Shown here: positions 1 to 5,562 of the stretch, piece after piece
Layout of the letters: each line of letters starts with the position of its first letter
Numbering within the stretch: position 1 is the stretch's first letter
Assembly: GCA_017472105.1 (NCBI GenBank)
Contig: JAFUQY010000202.1
Coordinates: 1-7,653, forward strand
Direction: 5' to 3'
DNA from: Clostridia bacterium
GTDB taxonomy: Bacteria > Bacillota_A > Clostridia > Oscillospirales > CAG-272
DNA: 7,653 nt
Notes under the pieces: model-generated
The model's input: the letters and a program-made list of their open reading frames with translations, nothing else
What the model was told of the DNA's origin: nothing
Databases searched by the model: none
Made by a program: the position numbers and the translations under genes

Positions 1-216
1 ATAGCAGCGGTATTCACACACAAAAGCGTCCATGCCGATGGCGTTGAAATACTCCGCGTAGCCCTGACCTTCGTGGGGAGCACGTCTCGCATAACCGCCG
101 CCCGGGAAGATCACGCAGGTCGCATCGGATTTCCGGTTTTCAGCCGGGTAATACTCGAGCACGGGAACCTCTTCGCACAGTCCGGGGACTTTATCCCACA
201 TCTGAATCGTTGTCAT
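1..216 (-). CDS. Alpha/beta-hydrolase family esterase (acetyl-esterase/xylan-esterase type), N-terminal 72 residues
   Basis: The gene runs off the left edge, so only the first 72 codons are visible. The protein begins MTTIQMWDKVPG and has a PGGGY motif at residues 38-42, which in this family forms the oxyanion hole of a serine esterase. An HEG motif follows at 48-50, then a segment resembling the 'YFNxxGMxAFVxEYR' strand-helix region (56-70) of the COG0657-like esterases often annotated as acetyl esterase, xylan esterase or 'endo-1,4-beta-xylanase B'. The catalytic Ser, Asp and His would lie in the missing part and cannot be checked. No signal peptide is seen, so a cytoplasmic enzyme removing acyl groups from imported sugars or oligosaccharides is an inference. 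The ATG at 216 is chosen because an AAAGGAG ribosome binding site lies about 10 bases upstream. It has its own consensus promoter (260-288). The exact substrate is unknown. Confidence 0.8.
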   Translation of the reverse strand, partial: MTTIQMWDKVPGLCEEVPVLEYYPAENRKSDATCVIFPGGGYARRAPHEGQGYAEYFNAIGMDAFVCEYRCY

Positions 217-259
217 GATGGTGTTTCTCCTTTGTTCTGATCGGATTTCTGTTGGTTTG

Positions 260-288
260 ATTATAGCAGATTCCGCGGAGAGTGTCAA
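260..288 (-). promoter_or_regulatory. Perfect-consensus sigma-A promoter of the esterase gene
   Basis: On the minus strand there is TTGACA (283-288), exactly 17 bases, then TATAAT (260-265), preceded by TGC, which also makes it an extended -10. Every one of the 12 consensus positions matches. Transcription would start near 253, giving a leader of about 37 bases before the ATG at 216. Confidence 0.88.
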
Positions 289-299
289 GGTTAATCCGA

Positions 300-379
300 A
301 ATCACGGTTTCACCTCGGTGAATTTTGCGTCAGTGAAATTCTCGGGAGCCGGCCGCTTATTTTGGAATCACGGCTTCAC
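300..379. repeat. Pair of 14-bp direct repeats upstream of the esterase gene
   Basis: AATCACGGTTTCAC (300-313) recurs with one change as AATCACGGCTTCAC (366-379), 66 bases apart start to start. The first copy overlaps the left arm of the palindrome at 309-322. The two copies could be twin regulator sites or chance. No other copy was noticed in the intergenic regions. Confidence 0.4.
309..322. promoter_or_regulatory. Palindrome upstream of the esterase promoter, possible operator
   Basis: TTCACC (309-314), two bases, then GGTGAA (317-322) form a perfect 6-bp inverted repeat about 20 bases upstream of the -35 box. If transcription starts near 253 the centre lies near -62. It lies outside genes. 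Binding of a regulator is inferred, not shown. Confidence 0.4.
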
Positions 380-392
380 GACATGCCGGCTC
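346..392. repeat. 8-bp inverted repeat at the end of the small unknown gene
   Basis: GAGCCGGC (346-353) and GCCGGCTC (385-392) are perfect complements separated by 31 bases. The right arm overlaps the stop codon of the 76-residue gene (391-393). In RNA read from the minus strand this would give a GC-rich hairpin with a large loop, but no U-run follows, so it is not a standard intrinsic terminator. It might slow or protect the 3' end of the transcript. Confidence 0.4.
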
Positions 393-621
393 AGTGGTGA
401 TACCCCGTCATTCTGACACTGTACTCGGTGTAGATCACGGAGAACCGTTTGTAGTCCTTCTCCTTCAGCTTCCCTTCCGCGTACAGCTCGTCCAGACGGC
501 GTTTCAGCTTTTCCCTTGCCGCCTGAGCCGCGTCCTTGTAATTGTTTTCGAGATTTGCCTGCATGTCCGCGACGATTTCCTCAAGTTCGGTCACCGCAGG
601 ATTTTTGAAAAGTTTCAGCAT
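391..621 (-). CDS. Small helical protein of unknown function (76 aa)
   Basis: I do not recognise this protein. From the ATG at 621 it begins MLKLFKNPAVTELEEIV and ends VRMTGYHH. The middle (about residues 10-60) is rich in Glu, Lys, Ala and Leu with heptad-like spacing, so one or two long helices or a coiled coil is likely. There is no signal peptide, membrane segment or cysteine, so it is probably a soluble cytoplasmic protein. The ATG at 621 is preferred over a TTG eight codons upstream because GGAGG sits four bases before it. It lies 65 bases after the aspS stop, in the same direction, but an intrinsic terminator lies between them and ends only about 22 bases before the start codon. Expression therefore probably depends on read-through or an unseen promoter. 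Confidence 0.65.
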   Translation of the reverse strand: MLKLFKNPAVTELEEIVADMQANLENNYKDAAQAAREKLKRRLDELYAEGKLKEKDYKRFSVIYTEYSVRMTGYHH

Positions 622-643
622 ATACCCTCCGTCAGCAGATGCC

Positions 644-671
644 AAAAAATCCGGCAGAATTTACCGGATTT
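644..671 (-). terminator. Intrinsic terminator after aspS
   Basis: Read on the minus strand, AAATCCGG (671-664), a 9-base loop and CCGGATTT (654-647) form a perfect 8-bp stem, and the run of T continues to 644 (six T in all). It lies 15 bases past the aspS stop codon and would end the hisS-aspS transcript. Confidence 0.85.
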
Positions 672-686
672 GATGGATTTATTCGA

Positions 687-2480
687 TTATTCTTCGTCAG
701 CGGATGCGACAACAGCGATACCGAGCTCAGCGAGAGCGTTGGGATCAGCCGCTGCGGGGCACTTGGAGAGAAGCTCGGACGCGTTCTGTACCTTCGGGAA
801 TGCGATAACGTCGCGGATGTCTTCCAGACCGAGGAGCAGAGTGACAACACGGTCCAGACCGAATGCGAGACCGCCGTGCGGAGGTACACCGTACTTGAAG
901 GCTTCGAGGAGGAATCCGAACTTTTCGTCCGCTTCTTCTTCGCCGATGCCGAGAACTTCGAACATCTTGGTCTGAAGCTCAGTGGTGTGGATACGGATGG
1001 AACCGCCGCCGAGCTCAGTGCCGTTGAGAACGCAGTCGTATGCTCTCGCACGTACCGCGCCGGGATCGGTGTCGATGAGGGGCAGGTCTTCTTCCATGGG
1101 CATGGTGAAGGGATGGTGCATTGCGTAGAAGCGGCCGTCCTCTTCGGAGTACTCGAGAAGCGGGAATTCGGTGACCCAGAGGAAGTTGAACTTGGACTTG
1201 TCAACGAGACCCAGTCTCTTTGCAGCTTCACAGCGGAGCGCGCCGAGAGAGTCGTAAACAACGGAATTCTTTGCCGCAACGATGAGGGCAAGGTCGCCTT
1301 CCTTTACGTTCATCTTTTCGAGGATTGCGTTGATTTCGTCCTCGGTCATGAACTTTGCGAAGGAGGAAGTGGGTGCGCCTGCGGTGTTCTTGTACCATGC
1401 GAGACCGCGTGCGCCGTAGGTCTTCACGAATTCGGTCAGGGAGTCGATTTCCTTACGGGTCATCTTCGCGCCGCCTTCCACGGTGATACCGCGAACGGAA
1501 CCGCCGTCAGCAACCGCACCTGCGAATACGGAGAAGCCGGAATCCTTGACGATGTCGGAAATGTCGCACAGTTCCATGCCGAAACGGGTGTCGGGCTTGT
1601 CGGAGCCGTAGCGGTTCATCGCTTCCTTCCAAGTCATGCGCGGGAAAGGAGTGGGCAGATCCTGCTTGAGGAAGTCGCGGAAGAGGGTCTTGAGGTAGCC
1701 CTCGTTCATTGCGATGATGTCTTCTTCATCGGCAAAGGACATTTCAAGGTCGATCTGGGTGAATTCGGGCTGACGGTCTGCGCGGAGGTCCTCGTCACGG
1801 AAGCAGCGTGCAATCTGGATATAGCGGTCGAAGCCGGAGTACATGAGAAGCTGCTTGTAGAGCTGAGGAGACTGGGGCAGAGCGTAGAACTTACCGGGAT
1901 GAACGCGGCTGGGAACGAGATAGTCACGCGCGCCTTCGGGAGTGGGCTTGATGAGGCAGGGAGTTTCAATATCGATGAAGCCGTTGTCAGCGAAGTAGTT
2001 GCGGGTGATCTTGACGATTTCGGAGCGCGCGATGATGTTCTGCTGAAGGTCGGGACGGCGAAGGTCGAGATAGCGGTGCTTCAGACGCAGTTCGGGCTTG
2101 ACGTCGCTCTTTTCCACGATTGCGAAGGGAGGAGTCTGAGCCGCGGTGAGAATCTTGAGGGCGTCAACGTAGATTTCGATTTCACCTGTGGGAATGTTCT
2201 TGTTGATTGCCGCTTCGCCTCTGGAGCGTACAACGCCGTGAGCGGAGAGAACAAATTCCGCACGGATGCCGAACGCCTTGTCGAAGATTTCACGGTCGGT
2301 GCTGTCGTCGAATGCGAGCTGAACAATGCCGGTTCTGTCTCTGAGGTCGATGAAGATCAGGCTGCCGAGGTCGCGCTGTCTCTGGCACCAGCCTGTTACG
2401 GTAACTTCTTCGCCGATATTGGCGGAGGTGAGAGTACCGCAGTAATGGGTTCTCTTATCTGCTTTGGTGAAAGATTCCAT
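687..2480 (-). CDS. aspS: Aspartyl-tRNA synthetase
   Basis: A full-length class IIb AspRS of 597 residues, close to the usual bacterial length of about 590, that charges tRNA-Asp with aspartate in the cytoplasm. The N-terminal OB-fold anticodon-binding domain spans about 1-110 (GWCQRQRDLGSLIFIDLRDR at 30-49). Motif 1 lies around 167-190 (IDIETP, then PEGARDYLVPSR at 181-192), the aspartate-pocket QSPQ at 203-206, motif 2 at 227-244 (FRDEDLRADRQPEFTQID), the bacterial GAD insertion at roughly 295-410, and motif 3 at 537-550 with GLDR at 541-544. The residue after RQRD is Leu, as in E. coli, rather than the His reported for non-discriminating enzymes, so a tRNA-Asp-specific enzyme is inferred. 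The ATG at 2480 is chosen over an in-frame TTG 14 codons upstream because an AAAGGA site precedes it. It is the third gene of the hisS unit and ends at an intrinsic terminator. Confidence 0.98.
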   Translation of the reverse strand: MESFTKADKRTHYCGTLTSANIGEEVTVTGWCQRQRDLGSLIFIDLRDRTGIVQLAFDDSTDREIFDKAFGIRAEFVLSAHGVVRSRGEAAINKNIPTGEIEIYVDALKILTAAQTPPFAIVEKSDVKPELRLKHRYLDLRRPDLQQNIIARSEIVKITRNYFADNGFIDIETPCLIKPTPEGARDYLVPSRVHPGKFYALPQSPQLYKQLLMYSGFDRYIQIARCFRDEDLRADRQPEFTQIDLEMSFADEEDIIAMNEGYLKTLFRDFLKQDLPTPFPRMTWKEAMNRYGSDKPDTRFGMELCDISDIVKDSGFSVFAGAVADGGSVRGITVEGGAKMTRKEIDSLTEFVKTYGARGLAWYKNTAGAPTSSFAKFMTEDEINAILEKMNVKEGDLALIVAAKNSVVYDSLGALRCEAAKRLGLVDKSKFNFLWVTEFPLLEYSEEDGRFYAMHHPFTMPMEEDLPLIDTDPGAVRARAYDCVLNGTELGGGSIRIHTTELQTKMFEVLGIGEEEADEKFGFLLEAFKYGVPPHGGLAFGLDRVVTLLLGLEDIRDVIAFPKVQNASELLSKCPAAADPNALAELGIAVVASADEE

Positions 2481-2561
2481 GGTATATATCGTCCTTTCGG
2501 TTATTTTATTATTTATTTGCAAATCCGGAGTCAGCCGTCATGCGGCTTGCCGTATCTGTTC

Positions 2562-2580
2562 CGGTATAATCTTTATACCG
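2562..2580. repeat. 8-bp inverted repeat in the gap before aspS
   Basis: CGGTATAA (2562-2569), three bases, then TTATACCG (2573-2580) are perfectly complementary. They lie in the 132-base gap between the NTPase-HAD gene and aspS. No U-run follows on the minus strand, so it is not a terminator. It could be an operator, an RNA hairpin or a processing site. A weaker 5-bp inverted repeat (AGCCG/CGGCT, 2533-2547) lies between it and aspS. I find no convincing promoter for aspS in the gap. Confidence 0.5.
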
Positions 2581-2612
2581 CATGCGACCACTTCCCTTCA
2601 GGTGATTTTTTA

Positions 2613-3401
2613 TTATTCGGCAGACTCCGCGAGGAAATCCTGGAGAGTCAGCAGATCCCGTGTGATGAAGTCCGCACCCGCCTTCTGGTACATTGCCTCA
2701 CCGAAGTGAGTGGGTACCGCAGCCGCCGCCATTCCCGCACGCTTTGCCAGCTTCACGCCGACCACGGAGGAGGTGCACACCACGGTCTCGCCGGGCTTGG
2801 CGTCCATCTCTGCCGATGCCCTTGCGAATGCCTCCGGATAGTGCTGGGAGGAAATGATGAGGTCAAAGGTGTCGGCGGAAAGTCCCGCATTGTTCAGCTT
2901 TTCGCGGATTTTTTCATCCGGAAGGTCGGAAAGGAGCGCGAGCTTCACACCTGTGGTGGAGAGAATCTCGAGCAGTCTCGCCGTCCACGGAAGCGCCGCA
3001 TCCTCGTGGGTCACGGTGCCTTCCATATCAAAAATAATCAGTTTTTTCATGCAGTTTTCGTACATGGCATCGTTTTCATGCCAGTTCCGTCCTAAGTTTT
3101 TCTCGTATTTGCGCACGTACGCGTCGGTGAATTCGTCCGCGGTGATGCCGTAGGATTCCATCATGTCGAAGAGGTACATGAACGTGTCCGCAACTTCTTC
3201 CACGAAATGGGCGCGGACGCTTTCGTTGTTCATGATGCCCTCACCGCCCTTTTTCTTGATGATGGCGATGGCTTCTCCCAGCTCGTCGATGCTCCACAGA
3301 ATGGAGAACGGCGCATGCTCCGGCGTACGGTTTTCGATCCAGCCCTTTTCAACCGCCAGATCGTGCTGCATTTTCAGAAATTCCGAAATTTTCCCGTCCA
3401 T
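2613..3401 (-). CDS. MazG-like NTP pyrophosphatase fused to a degenerate HAD-like domain
   Basis: A 262-residue protein with two parts. Residues 1-110 resemble the all-alpha NTP pyrophosphatases (MazG/dUTPase-like): DELGE (39-43) and EEVAD (68-72) supply the paired acidic residues that bind magnesium, followed by a FMYLFDMMESYGI helix and a YEKNLGRNW end. This half should hydrolyse a nucleoside triphosphate to the monophosphate and pyrophosphate; the base preference is unknown. Residues 119-262 look like a small capless HAD domain: FDMEGTV (124-130) for motif I and LLSD (156-159) for motif II. The usual motif III Lys is Gln186 and the acidic pair of motif IV is Thr-Ser (210-211) in a segment otherwise like EDSxxGVxxAKxAGM. 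Phosphatase activity is therefore doubtful. The ATG at 3401 follows an AAAGGA site; upstream in-frame starts lie inside hisS. There is no ribosome binding site before Met118, supporting one fused protein. It begins 28 bases after hisS and precedes aspS. Confidence 0.85.
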   Translation of the reverse strand: MDGKISEFLKMQHDLAVEKGWIENRTPEHAPFSILWSIDELGEAIAIIKKKGGEGIMNNESVRAHFVEEVADTFMYLFDMMESYGITADEFTDAYVRKYEKNLGRNWHENDAMYENCMKKLIIFDMEGTVTHEDAALPWTARLLEILSTTGVKLALLSDLPDEKIREKLNNAGLSADTFDLIISSQHYPEAFARASAEMDAKPGETVVCTSSVVGVKLAKRAGMAAAAVPTHFGEAMYQKAGADFITRDLLTLQDFLAESAE

Positions 3402-3429
3402 GTCGTCATTCCTTTGTTTTCCGCCGGAA

Positions 3430-4692
3430 TTACTGTCTGGAACGGATGAATTCGACGATCTTGTCAAGTTCCACTTCGGTCTGCCCGCTCGTTGCCATTT
3501 CCTTGAGCACGGCACGGCCGCTTTCGATTTCGGAGTCGCCGAGGATGCAGACATACTTCGCACCGATCTTGTCCGCGTACTTCATCTGCGCCTTGAGGCT
3601 GCGTCCCATGATGTCGGAGTCCGCATTGATGCCCGCGCTTCTGAGTTCGGAGGTGATGACGGATGCCTTCACAGCGGCATTCTGACCCATTGCCGCAATG
3701 TACAGCTCGGGAACCGCCAGTGCGGGAACCTCAATGCCGTCCTGCTTCATCGCGAGGATGAGACGGGTGATGCCCATACCGAAGCCGATGCCTGCCATCT
3801 TAGGACCGCCGAGCTCTTCCATCAGACCGTCATAACGACCGCCGCCGCAGACCGTGCTCTGTGCACCGATGCCTTCGGCGATGAACTCGAATACGGTTCT
3901 GGTGTAGTAGTCAAGGCCGCGTACGATGTGCGGGTCGATGACGTAGTCGATGCCGTTTGCTTCGAGATATGCGATCAGCTCGTCCATGTGAGCCCGGCAT
4001 TCGGGGCAGAGGTTTTCCACCGTCTTCGGTGCGTTTTCGGCAACCTTCCTGCAGGAGTCATTCTTGCAGTCGAGAACGCGGAGCGGGTTAGCTTCCATTC
4101 TGTCCAGACAAGTGTCGCACAGGTCAGCCGCATTCGCCTTGAGGTAATCCTTGAGCGCTGCGCGGTACTGGGGACGGCATTCGGGACAGCCGATGGAGTT
4201 GATGTGGAGCCGGACATTCTTCAGTCCGATTTCCTTGATAACCGCGTTGCCGAGGGAGATGATGGTGAAGTCAGCTCCGGCAGACGGTGCGCCGAACATT
4301 TCCACGCCGAACTGCACGAATTCGCGGCTTCTGCCGGCTTCGGGCTTTTCGTAGCGGAAGCAGTTGATGACGTAGAAGAACTTGAGCGGAAGGGTGTCGG
4401 TCGCCTTGCCGTTTTCGATGATCGCACGGGCAACGGACGCGGTTCCCTCGGGTCTGAGCGCATAAACGGTGCCTTCCTTGTCGGTGAAGGAGTACATTTC
4501 CTTCTGCACAACGTCGGTGGTTTCGCCCACGCCGCGCTTGAACAGACCGATTTCCTCAAACATGGGAGTCTTGATCTCGGTGAAGCCGAAACGTTCTGCG
4601 ACACTGCGCACCTTGTTCTCTATGAAATTCCACACGAACACCTCGGGCGCGTAAACGTCCATGGTACCGCGGGGCTTGATGATTTTTTCCAT
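3430..4692 (-). CDS. hisS: Histidyl-tRNA synthetase
   Basis: A complete class IIa HisRS of 420 residues, the normal length, charging tRNA-His in the cytoplasm. It starts with the family's KPRGTMDV (6-13). RPEGT is at 80-84. Motif 2 is at 112-134 (FRYEKPEAGRSREFVQFGVEMFG), with Arg113, Arg121, Gln127 and Glu131 at the histidine/ATP-binding positions. The HisRS signature RGLDYYTRTVFEF is at 258-270 and motif 3 near 301-313 (GIGFGMGITRLIL). The anticodon-binding domain fills about 328-420. The usual His of the EFHQ stretch is Val126. The insertion domain carries four Cys pairs (169/172, 192/195, 209/214, 229/232) that E. coli HisRS lacks, resembling clostridial versions. The ATG at 4692 has GGAG five bases upstream and lies downstream of a good promoter. 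It is the first gene of the unit. Confidence 0.98.
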   Translation of the reverse strand: MEKIIKPRGTMDVYAPEVFVWNFIENKVRSVAERFGFTEIKTPMFEEIGLFKRGVGETTDVVQKEMYSFTDKEGTVYALRPEGTASVARAIIENGKATDTLPLKFFYVINCFRYEKPEAGRSREFVQFGVEMFGAPSAGADFTIISLGNAVIKEIGLKNVRLHINSIGCPECRPQYRAALKDYLKANAADLCDTCLDRMEANPLRVLDCKNDSCRKVAENAPKTVENLCPECRAHMDELIAYLEANGIDYVIDPHIVRGLDYYTRTVFEFIAEGIGAQSTVCGGGRYDGLMEELGGPKMAGIGFGMGITRLILAMKQDGIEVPALAVPELYIAAMGQNAAVKASVITSELRSAGINADSDIMGRSLKAQMKYADKIGAKYVCILGDSEIESGRAVLKEMATSGQTEVELDKIVEFIRSRQ

Positions 4693-4710
4693 GATAACTC
4701 CGTAATACAA

Positions 4711-4723
4711 GGCATAAAATGCC
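4711..4723 (-). other. Small hairpin in the hisS leader
   Basis: GGCAT, a 3-base loop and ATGCC give a 5-bp stem in the roughly 44-base leader, about 18 bases before the start codon. It is not followed by a U-run. The leader is far too short for a T-box. A role in mRNA stability is possible but unsupported. Confidence 0.35.
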
Positions 4724-4742
4724 GATTTTCTCTGATTATATA

Positions 4743-4771
4743 AGTATAGCAAAAACTGTGCGATTTATCAA
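4743..4771 (-). promoter_or_regulatory. Sigma-A promoter of the hisS operon
   Basis: On the minus strand TTGATA (4766-4771), a 17-base spacer and TATACT (4743-4748) each match the consensus at five of six positions. Transcription would begin near 4736, giving a leader of about 44 bases before hisS. Confidence 0.85.
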
Positions 4772-4850
4772 GTGGCAAAGTGTTATTTTTATACGGTTTA
4801 CGGCAGGTTTGTATTGGTGATTCCGTCGTCTGCTGTCCTCTTCCGTCATC

Positions 4851-4889
4851 TCCGGGAAGTCCGGCTCAACCTCCGGTGGCAGTCTCCGG
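4851..4889. repeat. Four TCCGG repeats upstream of the regulator promoter
   Basis: TCCGG occurs at 4851, 4860, 4872 and 4885, with start-to-start spacings of 9, 12 and 13 bases, in the region between the two divergent promoters. No ORF with a ribosome binding site or other clear structure was found between 4772 and 4912. The repeats may be chance in GC-rich DNA. Confidence 0.25.
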
Positions 4890-4912
4890 CGGAAAAATCA
4901 CCTGCGCGGTTA

Positions 4913-4941
4913 TTGAAAATCCTGCGCGTCGGGAGTACAAT
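4913..4941 (+). promoter_or_regulatory. Sigma-A promoter of the XRE-type regulator gene
   Basis: TTGAAA (4913-4918), exactly 17 bases, then TACAAT (4936-4941); each box matches the consensus at five of six positions. The start of transcription would be near 4948, about 40 bases before the ATG. Confidence 0.8.
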
Positions 4942-4949
4942 AATGTCAA

Positions 4950-4959
4950 CGATGCATCG
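4950..4959. promoter_or_regulatory. Palindrome at the regulator's transcription start, possible autoregulatory operator
   Basis: CGATGCATCG is a perfect 10-bp palindrome that begins 9 bases after the -10 box, so it would cover about +2 to +11. A repressor bound here would block its own promoter, as XRE-family regulators often do. Binding is inferred. Confidence 0.4.
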
Positions 4960-4987
4960 GGTAATTCCAAGAAAAAGAGGACACATC

Positions 4988-5521
4988 ATGAACATTGACG
5001 CAAAGAAAATCGGCGGACAGATTGCCCTGCTGAGAAAGAACAGCGGACTGACGCAGAATGAACTCGGTGAGAGACTGGGCGTATCCTATCAGGCTGTCTC
5101 AAAATGGGAACGCGGCGAAACCCTCCCGGACGTGGGACTGCTTCTGGATCTTGCGGCCATTCTGCGCACAACGGTCGACAATCTCCTGTCAGGAGGTGAA
5201 AAAATCATGGAATACCGCGGGAAAGTGACGGTTGCCGAAGCAAAAGAAGCGCTCGGATGCCTGAAACGGATGGGTGAGCTGCTCGGAGAAGACAATCTTC
5301 TGTACAGCGCCGCCGTCGACGGGATCAATCAGCGGATGAACACAACCATCGAAGAAGCGTTCCGCAGTGAGAAAATTTTCGAATGCTTCACCGCGGAGGC
5401 GCTTCTCTCCTGCATCCGGAACGGGTATTATGTCGACCTGACGGATGTGAAAAACAGCATGAAGCACGAGAAATTCCGGGATTTTGTGCTTGCGTACGCA
5501 CAGGAGCACGGGCTTTCGTGA
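4988..5521 (+). CDS. XRE-family (Cro/CI-type helix-turn-helix) transcriptional regulator
   Basis: A 177-residue protein. Residues 8-66 form a typical HTH_3/XRE DNA-binding domain: IGGQIALLRKNSGLTQ, then ELGERLGVS, the recognition helix YQAVSKWERG (34-43) and the LPDVGLLLDLAAIL helix that closes the fold. After the SGGEKI linker (68-73) the remaining 100 or so residues are soluble and largely helical, with no membrane segment or peptidase motif. I do not recognise this C-terminal domain, so its ligand or partner is unknown. The ATG at 4988 has an AGAGGA ribosome binding site at a normal distance and lies downstream of a good promoter; the reading frame is open further upstream but that part precedes the promoter. 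It is transcribed away from hisS and towards the ABC transporter genes, ending at a shared terminator. It may repress itself through the palindrome at 4950-4959. Targets cannot be told from the sequence. Confidence 0.9.
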   Translation: MNIDAKKIGGQIALLRKNSGLTQNELGERLGVSYQAVSKWERGETLPDVGLLLDLAAILRTTVDNLLSGGEKIMEYRGKVTVAEAKEALGCLKRMGELLGEDNLLYSAAVDGINQRMNTTIEEAFRSEKIFECFTAEALLSCIRNGYYVDLTDVKNSMKHEKFRDFVLAYAQEHGLS

Positions 5522-5527
5522 CATGAG

Positions 5528-5555
5528 AAAAGGGAGATTCGCGTCTCCCTTTTTT
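5528..5555. terminator. Bidirectional intrinsic terminator between the regulator and the ABC operon
   Basis: AAAAGGGAGA (5528-5537), a 6-base loop and TCTCCCTTTT (5544-5553) form a perfect 10-bp stem. On the plus strand it is followed by more T (six T, 5550-5555), a strong terminator for the regulator gene. On the minus strand the mirrored A-run gives TTTT, so it also serves the transporter operon, whose stop codon is at 5563. Confidence 0.92.
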
Positions 5556-5562
5556 GCTGTAT

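Noticed and set aside
3016..3051. Separate start for the HAD domain at Met118 of the fused gene
   Set aside because: No ribosome binding site precedes it and the linker from the NTPase domain is in frame with no stop, so a single fused protein is the simpler reading.
639..3095. Very long plus-strand open frame (818 codons) opposite aspS and the fused gene
   Set aside because: It is the antisense shadow of aspS, whose product matches a known family over its full length. The plus-strand translation crosses gene boundaries and intergenic DNA, has no ribosome binding site and resembles no protein.
3402..3563. Upstream in-frame start for the NTPase-HAD gene, inside hisS
   Set aside because: The extra 54 residues are an out-of-frame reading of the hisS 3' end. 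The ATG at 3401 has a proper ribosome binding site and gives the usual N-terminus of the family.
3163..4743. 526-codon plus-strand open frame opposite hisS
   Set aside because: Antisense shadow of hisS, which is fully supported by class II synthetase motifs. The low frequency of stops is explained by GC-rich codon use on the coding strand.
4772..4987. Possible 72-residue N-terminal extension of the XRE regulator
   Set aside because: The frame is open, but this stretch lies mostly upstream of the TTGAAA-17-TACAAT promoter, the extra residues match nothing, and the ATG at 4988 has its own ribosome binding site and starts exactly where the HTH family usually does.
4693..4987. T-box riboswitch upstream of hisS
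   Set aside because: The promoter at 4743-4771 leaves only about 44 bases of leader. I saw no specifier loop or antiterminator-like element and no terminator hairpin with a T-run.
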